Source of the DNA: Ophiura sarsii
Taxonomy: Eukaryota; Echinodermata; Ophiuroidea; Amphilepidida; Ophiuridae
Assembly (NCBI GenBank): GCA_035610835.1
Contig: CM069441.1
Coordinates: 88,733,574 to 88,797,573 of the forward strand
Reading direction: 5' to 3'
DNA: 64,000 nucleotides
Positions 1 to 10,579 of the stretch are shown piece after piece. Made by a program: the position numbers and the translations under genes. Below the pieces are notes generated by a model that saw nothing but the letters and a program-made list of their open reading frames with translations, had not been told where the DNA came from and made no database searches. Within the stretch, counting starts at the first letter, position 1; each line of letters starts with the position of its first letter.

Positions 1-7
1 CCGTATA

Positions 8-72
8 CCTGACATACGTGAGTACCCCCCCCCCCCTGACATACGTGAGTACCCCCCCCCCCCCCCCCCCCC
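8..72. repeat. Tandem pair with poly-C tracts
   Basis: A 17-18 bp phrase (CTGACATACGTGAGTAC) occurs twice, each time followed by a run of C (about 12 and 21 bases). It is low-complexity sequence at the window edge and the open frame across it is not a credible gene. Confidence 0.7.
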
Positions 73-253
73 GGGGGCAAAACTGGTTTATGGATGATAG
101 AGTGACAAAATGTTACGGTGATCTGTCACGTCAATGTGGGAAGCTTGCAATATACTACTGTATCTATTGTGTGTTCGCTAAATTCAACCAGTGGCTGCAA
201 AGATGAGAGTCACGTGGTGGGCGAACCTGCCCATAGGGCGTACACTCCCCGCT

Positions 254-345
254 CTCCCCTAATACAATTGTAAAAATGTAGAAATCCTGGTTTTTATCAT
301 TGAGGGCGCAGCCTTCAACACATCTCTTAGTACTTTAGTACCCAT
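254..345. mobile_element. Right-end fragment of a TTAA-flanked MITE
   Basis: Matches the last ~90 bp of the complete element at 34630-35065, ending in ...AGTACCCA followed by TTAA at 346-349. The left part is missing, and homology between the two duplication copies begins exactly inside this element. Confidence 0.65.
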
Positions 346-356
346 TTAAGGTTATA

Positions 357-1519
357 GGCCTACCGGGCTTCTATAAGGGGTTTGGATTTCAACTTGAATA
401 GTTTATTGACGATGATTATCACGTAAGTAGGCCTATACTTTTCACATATTTGACCTAAATTCCTCGGCATATAATTGCAAAATTGCCCTCCTTGCTTTAT
501 CCAATTGTTTAATTTGAAACCTATTGTGTTATACTGACACCTGCTGTCTTGTACGTGAGAGAGACAGGTATCAAACGTTGAAGCGATGAATGTCAAAATA
601 ACAATAGATAAATGAAAACGAAGGTCATGGTTCAAATAAAAACACCTGGGCAAGAACTTCCTGGTTGCAGAGTATAACCATCTACATATTAATAGTGAAA
701 CCTCTATACTAAATTCAAGGAATGTGATTATGATTTTAAACTTTTATATTGGACATGTTTACAAATCTTTCTACTGTTGTTTTAACACTATAGTCCTCAA
801 AATAAGTAAATGACCAGGTAATTAATATGCTCTCAACTCCAAAACTATAGCTCTTACATAAAATATTAAATTATGAGATTGTAAGGAAATCTGTTCTCTT
901 CAATTTGAGATATTACACGCGAAGATTAAATGAAGAGGTTATAAATAAGTTATGTGCCCAAAGCCAAAACAAAGTCAGTTTTTCATTTTAACATTTTGTT
1001 CGTCGACACGCAGCCTCGGACTCACCCCCGATATAGCACCAGGCAGGGTATGGATTAACTGGTAGCGACAACTCACGGGTTGATAGTTAGATGAGGATTG
1101 GGGGTGCTTCAATTGATCAATGTAGCCCACAAAACCCAAGTGTGAAAATGTAAACTGCACTTTGTTCTAACCTTATCAATGCAGTGTTCTCAATTATTAA
1201 CCGATCTTCATGAACAATGTCTCAATTTGAAGAAAAGAGATTTCCTTACAACTTTATAATTTAATATTTTTACGTAGGAGCTATAGTTTTGGAGTTAAGA
1301 GTACATTGTATATCTATTACCTGGTCAGTTACTTTTTTAAGGACTGTATATCCTATATCCATAACATTGAAAAACTATAATAATATCATTACAGGATTTA
1401 GTCAGCTGAAAATTGAACATGTTCTATTTTGCACACGGTGATAACAAAGAAACACCTTTTTTAACACCTTTTTTAACACCCTTTTTAACACCATTTTTGT
1501 AACAGTGTTGGAACATCAT
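357..1519. other. Non-coding duplicated block
   Basis: No gene is seen. The block is paralogous to about 35077-36270. It contains an imperfect inverted repeat: text around 780-910 (tatagctcttac, ttgaga) recurs reversed around 1220-1345. The left end of the block is not bounded by an obvious terminal repeat. Short open frames on both strands have no recognisable domain. Confidence 0.6.
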
Positions 1520-2011
1520 GGGGCCGTATTCTCGTACTAAACACGGTTTTAGCTTAAAACCGCGTTTAACTAAACGCGTGTCTAACTTAAACGTGAGTTT
1601 ATCCTTTAAACGACGTGTTAAAACAAAACACGATTTTAAACTCTGCAAATATCGTTCCCAGTGGTCCTGCGTTGATTGTATACAGGTATTTACGTGGGGG
1701 GGGGGGGGGGGGGGGGGGGGCGTATTTATTACATTGTGGCCCTAATGGGTTACAATAGATATCGACCCAATGCATTAAATACACGGTACCTGTAACGACT
1801 ACACGAGCCGCACGTCAGCTTGCACACCGGGCACGGTTGAGTGATCATTCAAGGCAAACAGTTGGTGCGAGAGTCTTGTTAAACGCGCATTAAACTACCC
1901 ATACCCATGTTTAAAGTTAGACACATTTTGGCGAGTTAGACGCGTGTTTAAGTAAAACAAATGTACGCGTGTTTAGCTTAAAACCGTGTTTTACGTACGA
2001 GAATACGGGCC
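1520..2011. mobile_element. MITE, TIR GGCCGTATTCTCGTA, with central poly-G
   Basis: Left end GGGCCGTATTCTCGTACTA and right end reading inward GGCCCGTATTCTCGTACG form terminal inverted repeats of roughly 40 bp that continue through AAACACGGTTTTA. A 25-base G run sits inside (1696-1720). Copy B lacks this element at the paralogous place. The flanks read CAT on the left and CAT(ATG) on the right, so the target duplication is uncertain. No coding capacity. Confidence 0.75.
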
Positions 2012-2217
2012 ATATGTTTTAAATAACGAGTCTGTGAACACCGGAAACGAAGCTAAACAAGAAGAGTCTTAAAAAAGATAAAACTCGCTTAGAGGGGGTT
2101 AAGTTCGAATGCAAGCAGAAATAAAGGAAGCGTATCATGAAGAGAATTGTGTCATGCCAAAACGGGCACTCTCTTTCTTGAAATTAAGTGTTCAAGATTT
2201 TTTTAAATAATATATAA

Positions 2218-2360
2218 TAGAGTCATAGTTATATTGTACACGGTTGTTTACATAAACAAACGCCACTGAATGTGGGGTGAGTTAAAGGTCCCAAATTGGA
2301 ATATTTTGTATCTAATCATGAATAGACTTGTCACATCAAAGTCAACCAGAGGCAAAAACA
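2218..2360 (+). repeat. Dispersed repeat with GTTTACATAAACAAAC core
   Basis: About 143 bp beginning AGAGTCATAGTTATATTG and ending GGCAAAAACAA. It recurs at 4155-4200 and 4213-4352, and its core recurs near 3373-3435. The core GTTTACATAAACAAAC is partly self-complementary. Function unknown. Confidence 0.7.
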
Positions 2361-2843
2361 ATATTTTAATGATTCATAAGTAATCAATTACGAGTAATTA
2401 ATGATTGATTAATGATCAATAAGGCCAAACAAAAAAATAGGTTTGTCTCAAAGCTTGCGCGCGCATTGGTTTTGAAATGCCAAAATACCGCGTCTAAAAT
2501 GCAGGAAATTGTAAAATCATTTTTTTTTCTTCCATACATTTTTTGATTTCGAGTTTTTATTAAAAATATCGGCAGATTTTCCTTTTCTCAAACTTTTACA
2601 TGACTCAGTTCTTCATAAAACGCTGCACAATTGTTCTTTACACAACTACATCACAATATATATTTCAAATAGAAAAAACAATATCAGAAAGTGTCAACGG
2701 TTGCAAATAGTAAGAGTAAAAATTGACACACAAATTAAAAAAAAAAAAAAAAAAAAATGGAAGACAAAAAACCGCGCGCGTCGCCCGATTTTGAAGCCGT
2801 CGCTAGCTTTGAGACAATTTTTTTTTTTGCCTAATAAAAGATC

Positions 2844-2985
2844 GATTATTAATTAATCAATAATTAATTAATCAATAATTAATTAATCAATAATTAATTA
2901 ATCAATAATTAATTAATCAATAATTAATTAATCAATAATTAATTAATCAATAATTAATAATTAATTTAATTAATAAGTGTTAAAG
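2844..2985. repeat. 15-bp AT-only satellite
   Basis: About nine head-to-tail units of AATCAATAATTAATT. Related irregular TAATTAAT sequence surrounds it and recurs at 4360-4440 and 4800-4935. Confidence 0.85.
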
Positions 2986-3440
2986 TGTTGGTAATTTATT
3001 GTTATCTTATATTTTTCTGAATTTGGGGCCCAACAAATCTGGGGCCCTGGGCCCGGGCCCATCTGGCCCAATGGCAAGTCCGGCCCTGAGCACAAACAAC
3101 AAACAACAAGCCCTGTAAATGTAAACAAAAGATACGTACGAATACTTAATATTTGATACAATAAACATTGAAACATAATATGAAGCATTAACAAGTATTA
3201 TCGTTGTCTTTAAATCAGATCCACCAATTGATGACAATTTAACATAAGCATTGACAATCATCTCGTCGGCTATAATCATTCTTAATTAATTTCTTCAATT
3301 ATGAAAAATACATTATGAAAACATGTTTACGAATTTGCTTCTTAATTTATTTGACTGCATTTATAGTGCTTGGATGTTTACATAAACAAACGCCCCTAAT
3401 CATATCAGCCAAGTCAGCCAGGGCAAAAACAAGTAATTAA

Positions 3441-3801
3441 AGGTAGATGACCCGATCACATTTTCGTAACACAGAATTATTTCAAACATACGGAGATTTT
3501 CATATCATATGAAAGCTCGTATTTTTCTCATCATCATATTCATACTGAAATTTGATGGCCTAAATCGGTATAATTACGGAGAAATCGATGAAATAACGTC
3601 GAATTACCGCGAATGGTGGTAACTACCGATATAGTTTATGTACATGTACTACTCAATGGTATACAGTTCACAGCATCTTGTGCGTCTAAAATAAGAACCA
3701 TTAGAGCTATGCAACTCAAACTTTGGAACACGACTTTTTTTTTAAGGATGACCTTTCATGTAGAATAGAAAAGTTCAAGTTAAAAATCGGAACATCTACC
3801 T
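3441..3801 (+). mobile_element. TTAA-flanked MITE, AGGTAGATG family, copy 1
   Basis: Begins AGGTAGATGACCCGATC and ends GGAACATCTACCT, with TTAA on both sides (3437-3440 and 3802-3805). Near-identical copies lie at 4448-4792 and 28116-28454. The TTAA target is typical of the piggyBac superfamily; the assignment is inferred, since no transposase is present. Confidence 0.85.
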
Positions 3802-3927
3802 TTAATGACAAGCCATGTAAACGTAAACAGAAGATACGAAAGAATACTTAAAGGTATGTGATCTTATCCAGGGAACGCCCTCAACCCTCGAAAGGAAAAA
3901 AAATTGAAAGCAGATTTTCTTTCAGAT

Positions 3928-4147
3928 TTGCATTTCTAATCATAAATCTTACATCCATTCCAAGTACCAGGGCGATACGATTCTTAATTACTACAAAATC
4001 ATGGTTTTAGAGTGAAAATAAACTGAGTCTGCGCCAACCAGTTATTTTTACTCTAAATTCACTCTAAAACTATGATTTTGAGGTAATTAGGAATCGTATC
4101 GCTCTGTAACTTGAAATGTATTCATGATTTATGATCCGAAATGCAAA
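3928..4147. repeat. Long imperfect palindrome
   Basis: Arms of about 95 bp on each side of a centre near 4035. For example, TTGCATTTCTAATCATAAAT at the left is mirrored by ATTTATGATCCGAAATGCAA at the right, and the GGGCGATACGATTC segment is mirrored too. It is probably the core of another foldback element; flanking target duplications were not resolved. Confidence 0.75.
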
Positions 4148-4154
4148 TTATAAC

Positions 4155-4352
4155 ATAGAGTCATAGTTATATTGTACATGATTGTTTACATAAACAAACT
4201 ATACCCTGAACTTTAGAGTCATAGTTATATTGTACATGATTGTTTACATAAACAAACTCCCTGAACATTTGAGTTAAAAGTCCCAAATAGGAATATTTTT
4301 GTATCTAATTAAGAATAGACTTATCACATCAAAGTCAACCAGGGGCAAAAAC
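4155..4352 (+). repeat. Two tandem copies of the GTTTACATAAACAAAC repeat
   Basis: A truncated copy (4155-4200) is followed by a longer copy (4213-4352) of the repeat described at 2218-2360. Confidence 0.7.
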
Positions 4353-4447
4353 AACTGTAATGGATAATTAATTAATGATTAATAACTAACTAATTATGAT
4401 TCATTAATTATTAATTAAGTATCAATTAATTAATTATCAAGTATTAA

Positions 4448-4792
4448 AGGTAGATGACCCGATCACATTTTCGTAACACAGAATTATTTCAAACATACGA
4501 AGATTTTCATATCATATGAAAGCTCGTATTTTTCTCATCATCATACTGAAATTTGACTGCCTAAATCGGTATAATTACGGAGAAATCGATGAAATAACGT
4601 CGAATTACCGCGAATGGTGGTAACCACCGATATAGTTTGTGTACTACTCAAGGGGTACAGTTCACAGCATCTTGTGCGTCTAAAATAAGAACCATTAGAG
4701 CTATGCAACTCAAACTTTGGAACACGACTTTTTTAAGGATGACCTTTCATGTAGAATAGAAAACTTCAAGTTGAAAATCGGAACATCTACCT
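4448..4792 (+). mobile_element. TTAA-flanked MITE, AGGTAGATG family, copy 2
   Basis: Same termini and interior as 3441-3801, with TTAA at 4444-4447 and 4793-4796. It differs by small indels. Confidence 0.85.
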
Positions 4793-5053
4793 TTAATTTA
4801 TAAATAAATAATAAATCATATATTAATTATAATACTTATCAATCATCAATTTATTATTGAGTAATTAATGATTATTAAATAATTAACTAATGATTAATGA
4901 ATGATTAATGATTAATTAATAATAAATAATAAACTTTTTTACTAACTTTCCAATTGCAATCTTTAAGTCTGAGCCATAATAGTGTGGCACTTTAAATACA
5001 CAAACCAGCTATTAATATTATTAGTTGCTACATGGATACACCATGAAACATTA

Positions 5054-5543
5054 AGGGATCACACCACTAAATAGGGCTCCATAGGGATATGTACAAAAAT
5101 ACTGATATAAAACTCTGTTTTAGACCACTAAATTACGCACTTGGACCTTGTAGAGTGATTTTTTCTTAAAGATGATCACATTTTCTCACCAAAAAGTGAA
5201 GCAAATAGGTAGGTGAGCCTGCTCGATTTTCCAAAATACGCCCATGGAGTGACTACCTCTCTGACGGGCTTGAAAATATCGCCGTAATCGGCAATGTTTC
5301 TAGTATAAAGCACAAATTTGAAACATCTCTCAAAATTTATCTAGATGATATTCACAGTTTATAGTCAGGGTGCATGTAGGTGATGTCCCATTAATCATAA
5401 TTAATCAAAAATCATAGGCATTTACGGAATTGTATTACTGTCAAGTCTTTTTAAATTGAGGATTTTGTGATGCACACTTTCCGATTCTAGCTTTAAACAC
5501 CGATTAAGGGTAGGGGATACCCCCATTTAGTGTAGTGCACCCC
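5054..5543. mobile_element. MITE with CACACCACTAAAT / ATTTAGTGTAGTG ends
   Basis: Left AGGGATCACACCACTAAAT and right ATTTAGTGTAGTGCACCCCT are inverted repeats of about 22 bp. A related element with clearer borders is at 48453-48912. Non-coding. Confidence 0.65.
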
Positions 5544-6613
5544 TAATGCATGATTTATCCAGGGACAATCCCTGATTTACCATGACATGCGTAGTTTTCC
5601 ATTATTAAAATTTACAATTTATTGTATTGACCATTGACCCTTCCTTGTACATACAAAAATAGTTGGCTGTACCAATCTTTCAACAAAACCAATAAACTTT
5701 CCATTAGTACTATTTCCGGCCATTGTGTCAATACTGTGGTGAATAATGGGACTTATTATAAGTGCACAAAGACGGTGATGTGGTCGTAGCGTGTTATGAG
5801 TATATCTACAAAATTGTGAACAGGTTGTGTATGGATAATTGGAAATAGTTATAATCAGCTGTTATGATTGGTTGACAGGGTTGTTTGTTAACTTGTATGG
5901 GTGAAAGTGTGAACAAATGAAACCAAGGGTACTTGACGGTTTAGGCGGCCTTATTTTAACACTATACCTAGAGAACCAAACGCAATATATCCAATGATGT
6001 GACCTTGCCAGAAAATAAGTTGATCTCTGCAACGAGCGTGCTGAACTTGTACCAGTACAGGTTTGTTAAGTAATAACAAACTCACTTCGCGAGAAAAAAT
6101 GGAAGTTCAATGAGATCGTCACTTTCAGTATCTAACACTGAGTTATAGATGTATGTAGATATACGGTCGATTTCATATGACGATCAATGACGGCACCAGC
6201 ATCATAATGGGGTTTTTTTTTTTGGGGGGGGGGGGCAAAACCATTTTTTTTGTGCCATTTACGCTCAAATGGTCAAATTTGGTATAATTCTGACTAATTT
6301 GGTATGAAAATGCGCGCATTGAGCTGTTTTATGCTTAAATTGTCAAATGTGGTCTAGTTTAACTTGACTTCGGTAAGAAAGCGGCACGCAAACCACGCGC
6401 TAACATGGTCAAATATTGTCCTCATTTGTACCCTTCAAATTTTTCAAGAGTGAAAAATGTTGGAATTGACATTGTTTTACTGCCTAAAACACTGCACTAG
6501 TAGCACAAGTTGTGGCCATCATTTTGGTTTATCACCCCCGATTATTCGTTGGAATTTTCAAATCTTAGAGAGTTCTTAATACACTGTAAACGTAAGAACT
6601 ACTGCCCAGACCG

Positions 6614-7029
6614 CAGTGGCGGATACAGTGGTGGGGGGGGGAGGTGGGGGGGGGGGGGGGGGGGGGGCGTAACATTTGACAATATACCTTTTTTTGTGTA
6701 CCACTCTACCTTTTTCAGAGACATAGGTAGGTTCCGTCGGTACATTTGCGAGTTCTACGCGATATTTTTTACCGGTTTTGGGACGACCACATCGCTACCA
6801 CTCAGACCCCACTTAGCAGAATTTCACGAGCTGGCGACAAAAAAATGTTGGCACATTTTTACGATATTTTTTTGGGTTTCCCTCCCCCACTTATCAGAAT
6901 TTCTAGAGCTGTCGGGAAAAAAATTGGGGACCTTTTACGATTTTTGTTTGGGTACCAATTAAAAAAAAGGTCTTGGTCAGCCCCCCCCCCCCCCCACCCC
7001 CGTGAATTTTAATCATGGATTCGCCACTG
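6614..7029. mobile_element. G-rich element with CAGTGGCG ends
   Basis: Left CAGTGGCGGATACAG and right GGATTCGCCACTG are imperfect terminal inverted repeats. Poly-G (6640-6667) follows the left end and poly-C (6979-6996) precedes the right end, also inverted. The paralogue in copy B (from 38566) has a rearranged right end. CAGTGGCG termini resemble those of other non-autonomous elements here (16660), but no 8-bp target duplication is visible. Confidence 0.5.
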
Positions 7030-7376
7030 GTTACAAAACAGTTATACAATTGCAATTTAATTTTTAACCTATTTTTAAAATCATGTTATGTCAAAATCTT
7101 TTATACTCTGTGATATACCAGAATAATTTTATTTGGTCGTTTTTGTTAACTGCTTTTGCTGAAAAATTATGGGCAATCTACTACGATGTCGCGTCGTCTA
7201 GAAATCGGTTTGGGCCACTTCAGCATAGCATCCAATCTTGTTTGTAGAAATTGAATGGCCAAGGTATCATGCAAGGAACTACATATTTTTCTTCAAGTAG
7301 TTTTATTTCATTTCAATAAATAAATTAATGAAATTAATTGCTTCGTCTCCAATAAAAATGTTCAGTAATTATAATA

Positions 7377-7565
7377 GAAAATTGTTTTTTCATCTTGACT
7401 AATCCAAGTTAGTTGAAGTATAATAATAAAACAAAATTATTGTACTCACTTATTGACAGTTTCATGCTACACTGAGCACTTCATCAGACTATTTGACGTC
7501 AGCTTGCGACGTTCGTCAGTATAAAAAGCCTAACTTGGATTTGTCAAGATGAAAAAACAATTTTC
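7377..7565. mobile_element. MITE, TIR GAAAATTGTTTTTTCATC, copy A
   Basis: Terminal inverted repeats of about 35 bp (GAAAATTGTTTTTTCATCTT and its complement) flanked by TA. Present in both duplication copies (39293-39484), so it predates the duplication. It lies about 125 bp beyond the GPCR stop codon. Confidence 0.8.
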
Positions 7566-7690
7566 TATTAATTTCTGTTTCGATTTTTTCTCTCCCAAAT
7601 ATTGCGGTACTTCACGAAAACAAATAACGATTATTTAATATCAGTCACTTAAAATTAAAAAAGAATGATGTTTGCTACAGCAGGCAATTA

Positions 7691-8860
7691 TTATGAGTTT
7701 TCGCCACTCTTAGTCTGGCTTAATCCACTTTCATCCATCTCTAATTCTGCTTCATATGCTTTATTTACATCTCCTGAGATCACGACGTCCAAAGGCTCTC
7801 TCCTGCATGTTAGATGTCCACAAATCTTTGCTCCAAAATGAGTGAAAACATCGACAAAGGCTTTGCGGTATCGCGCATTTGTCAGATTATAAATAGCAGG
7901 ATTTATGGCTGCGTTAATGTACAACATCATCCGGGCGAACCATACAAACGACTTCAGATGGTCGGGTGGAAGAAGCTGCATGTCGATGTGCAAGATTAAT
8001 TCGATAAGATTTGTCAGCGTAACAATCTGGAAGGGAAGCTGACAGATGGTGTTGACGATGACTGTTGCGGCAAGCATTCTCACGACAGTGCCGCTCTTAT
8101 TCGTAACGATAACGGTGCGTGATTTCCTTGCTCGGATAGCGTGACTCACGAGATGGAAGATCATCCCTATGTATATTATTACAGTCGCCAGAAGGCAACA
8201 TAAGAAGGTTGCGAATCCCAAGGAGGCTACAAACAAGTCGTACTCATGATTATTGTGGGTAGACTTACACAGTGTGATTGTCTTTGGCAAGGAATCCGTC
8301 ACTTCGTAGCTTGGCCATGTTAGACATCTTGTAGTAGGCATAATGTATCCGGGAAGCGTAAGAGCCGTCAGAAATGCGCCGAGAATCCAAGCGACTAACA
8401 CCTGTTTCGTAGAGCGACTTTTACCGCTCATACGTCGATATTTAAAAGGATACACGATGGCGATGCACCTTTCATAAGATACCAGCACTACTAAGAGCAA
8501 AGAAACATAGGAACCGAAGTAAGGCATACCAAACACAATTCCACACGTTGCTATAGATCTGGTTGGATGCTCCTCGCGTAATGACGACGCATTGATGAAC
8601 CAAATATTCCGCGATATGGCAAAGACGAGAAATATAGAATCGGCAACCGCCAAGTTGCCTAGATAAATGTTAGTAATGGTCCTCATACGAGGATGTTTAA
8701 AGATCACCGCAATAAAGAAAATGTTGCCGGATAGTCCAACAGCCAATACTATGGGCATGACAATTTCAATGATAACTCGGTCTAGTTCCGTCCAAAAGGC
8801 GCCAGGAACGTCCAAGATCATGACACATGATTGATTAGTGTAATTCAAATTTCCCGCCAT
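7691..8860 (-). CDS. Class A (rhodopsin-like) GPCR, paralogue A
   Basis: Predicted 389-residue seven-transmembrane receptor, uninterrupted in a single exon. Two N-glycosylation sites sit near the N-terminus (N6, N9). Landmarks: SGN in TM1 (44-46), LAVAD in TM2 (70-74), TM3 Cys106, the end of TM3 as E130-R131-C132 in place of DRY, W158 in TM4, a Q-L-P motif in TM6 (274-276), and NPxxY as N320-P321-A322-I323-Y324 in TM7. The TM5 proline is absent. The basic third intracellular loop (242-249) and 60-residue tail are typical for the family. Overall pattern resembles peptide-type receptors (TRH/neuromedin-U-like), but the ligand cannot be read from sequence. It is paralogous to 40029-41198; the Cys in the E-R-C motif is particular to this copy (E-R-Y in the other). 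Confidence 0.93.
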   Translation of the reverse strand: MAGNLNYTNQSCVMILDVPGAFWTELDRVIIEIVMPIVLAVGLSGNIFFIAVIFKHPRMRTITNIYLGNLAVADSIFLVFAISRNIWFINASSLREEHPTRSIATCGIVFGMPYFGSYVSLLLVVLVSYERCIAIVYPFKYRRMSGKSRSTKQVLVAWILGAFLTALTLPGYIMPTTRCLTWPSYEVTDSLPKTITLCKSTHNNHEYDLFVASLGFATFLCCLLATVIIYIGMIFHLVSHAIRARKSRTVIVTNKSGTVVRMLAATVIVNTICQLPFQIVTLTNLIELILHIDMQLLPPDHLKSFVWFARMMLYINAAINPAIYNLTNARYRKAFVDVFTHFGAKICGHLTCRREPLDVVISGDVNKAYEAELEMDESGLSQTKSGENS

Positions 8861-8946
8861 TATGGTACTGACGATACTAGTGTATTAATGGATAGAATAT
8901 CACTTGCAAATAGTGCGTCACGTGTGAAGAGAGGTGTATCACTCAG

Positions 8947-8954
8947 TTATATAT
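8947..8954 (-). promoter_or_regulatory. TATA-box-like element of GPCR A
   Basis: Reading the minus strand, ATATATAA lies about 87 bp upstream of the start codon. The same sequence is conserved at 41285-41292 before paralogue B. Position and sequence fit a core promoter with a short 5' UTR; not experimentally known. Confidence 0.35.
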
Positions 8955-9260
8955 GCAGCGTAGTCTTCGATCCAAGCTTCTTAGAGTATAATACATCATA
9001 TATTATCAATGATACATCGTATAAATATCATCACTGCTGATAGGCCGTACGTGTGATATGAGCACTTGTTTGTAATGTCCACCAAAATCCATAGAATTCC
9101 TAGTATGTAAAAAAGAAAAACACGAAGAATATCGGTATTAAATGTCATATATGATAAACTCTCATTGACATTGTTTTTACGTTTTAAGCCTTAAACATGT
9201 TAAATAACATCTATTACTTATTTGAATTTAATGCAAAAATGGAACAGTCATCGCTTTCTA

Positions 9261-9399
9261 CACAGAAAGAAAAAAAGTGAGTCATCATCGAAAAATGAGT
9301 CATTTTGTCCATGTAGTGACACACTATGGCTCAAAATGAGTCATTTTGCCCATGTAGTGACTCATTTTACGATGATGACTCACTTTTTTTCTTTCTGTG
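9261..9399. mobile_element. Palindromic MITE with TGAGTCA words, copy A
   Basis: Starts CACAGAAAGAAAAAAAGTG and ends with its complement ...CTTTCTGTG, flanked by TA (9259-9260, 9400-9401). The interior consists of repeated ATGAGTCATTTT words in both orientations; TGAGTCA also matches the AP-1 consensus. It lies about 400 bp upstream of the GPCR. Copy B holds a longer version (41599-41775). Confidence 0.85.
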
Positions 9400-9817
9400 T
9401 ACCTTGATTCAAGGTTATGATACACAACTCAAGTTCTGCAAGCTAGCTTTAAATTGATACAAATTGGTCAAAATACCAATCTTATCTTTTCAAGATAGCT
9501 CAGAGTATAAGCATCGATTCTTTTCCAATACTAAAAGTATCTCAAGTGGGAAGCGCACATTCACATGAAAGGTTGCGATGAAACCATGTGCAGCGTATAA
9601 CGCAGGATGTACATCATTTGTTTCTAAACTGAGTCACAAAAGAAATGTATCTTTTTTGCAAGGACACAAAATTAAAACTTCTCTGCATAAAAATGACCGA
9701 TGTTATTGGTTCACACATACTTCAATTTACCCTTTTCTAAGCACATGTCGATAATCAAAAGATTCCTTCAATCACGAAGAAGCAGAAAGTTCAAACAGAA
9801 GTTGCTTAATCGAATGT

Positions 9818-10314
9818 CACATGACACATGTAGACACATGACACATGTAGACACATGACACATGTAGACACATGACACATGTAGACACATGACACATGTA
9901 GACACATGACACATGTAGACACATGACACATGTAGACACATGACACATGTAGACACATGACACATGTAGACACATGACACATGTAGACACATGACACATG
10001 TAGACACATGACACATGTAGACACATGACACATGTAGACACATGACACATGTAGACACATGACACATGTAGACACATGACACATGTAGACACATGACACA
10101 TGTAGACACATGACACATGTAGACACATGACACATGTAGACACATGACACATGTAGACACATGACACATGTAGACACATGACACATGTAGACACATGACA
10201 CATGTAGACACATGACACATGTAGACACATGACACATGTAGACACATGACACATGACACATGTAGACACATGACACAGTGTAGACACATGACACATGTAG
10301 ACACATGACACATG
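9818..10314. repeat. 17-bp minisatellite, about 29 units
   Basis: Head-to-tail units of CACATGACACATGTAGA, very homogeneous, with a partial unit near 10250 and small variants at the right end. Because 17 is not a multiple of 3 and no frame has a stop, all three minus-strand frames stay open with a 17-residue period. These are not genes. Copy B has only about two units. Confidence 0.97.
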
Positions 10315-10385
10315 TGGAGACAAATGTCGTCCCTGAGAGATTCAGCCTAAAAATAGGGATGTTTTACTTATACTGACCATACTGA

Positions 10386-10435
10386 GCGGGAATCGAACCC
10401 GTGACCTTTCGAAAGGTCAAGGGTTCGATTCCCGC
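10386..10435. repeat. 50-bp palindrome made of tRNA T-arm/B-box sequence, copy A
   Basis: The right arm contains GGGTTCGATTCCCGC, a canonical T-arm/Pol III B box, and the left arm is its complement GCGGGAATCGAACCC. They are joined through a TTCGAA-centred stem, and one base pair mismatches. No A box or full cloverleaf is visible on either strand, so this is not a tRNA gene. It is conserved at 42716-42765. Confidence 0.85.
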
Positions 10436-10579
10436 ACCGGCTCATGTCCTTGCTTTTTAAGTTGGGATATGAGTCGAGGCTTGCTTAATGTTTGTTTGAG
10501 TTGTGGAACTTGCGGTAGTTATCTGCCTCGCTGTTATTATCTCTAAGTAGCAACACAAGGTGAAAAAGTTAAAGTTGGT

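Larger units (their letters stand above)
2062..6098. other. 4-kb block present only in copy A
   Basis: Copy B passes directly from sequence equivalent to 2061 (GGAAACGAAGCTAAA) to sequence equivalent to 6099 (GGAAGTTCAATGAGATCG). The block is either an insertion in A or a deletion in B. It is made of repeats annotated separately: two AGGTAGATG MITEs, a 15-bp AT satellite, GTTTACATAAACAAAC repeats, a long palindrome and a CACACCACTAAAT element. I see no gene. The remaining parts (2361-2843, 5544-6098) show no recognisable feature. Confidence 0.7.

Noticed and set aside
6510..7012. 150-residue plus-strand open frame
   Set aside because: Runs through a poly-G tract inside a repeat present in both copies, with different frames kept in each; no domain.
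9768..10323. Three long minus-strand open frames of about 165-181 residues
   Set aside because: They are the three readings of one 17-bp minisatellite, with the same 17-residue period in all frames.
10386..10435. A tRNA gene
   Set aside because: Only a T-arm and its mirror image are present; no acceptor, D or anticodon stems on either strand.
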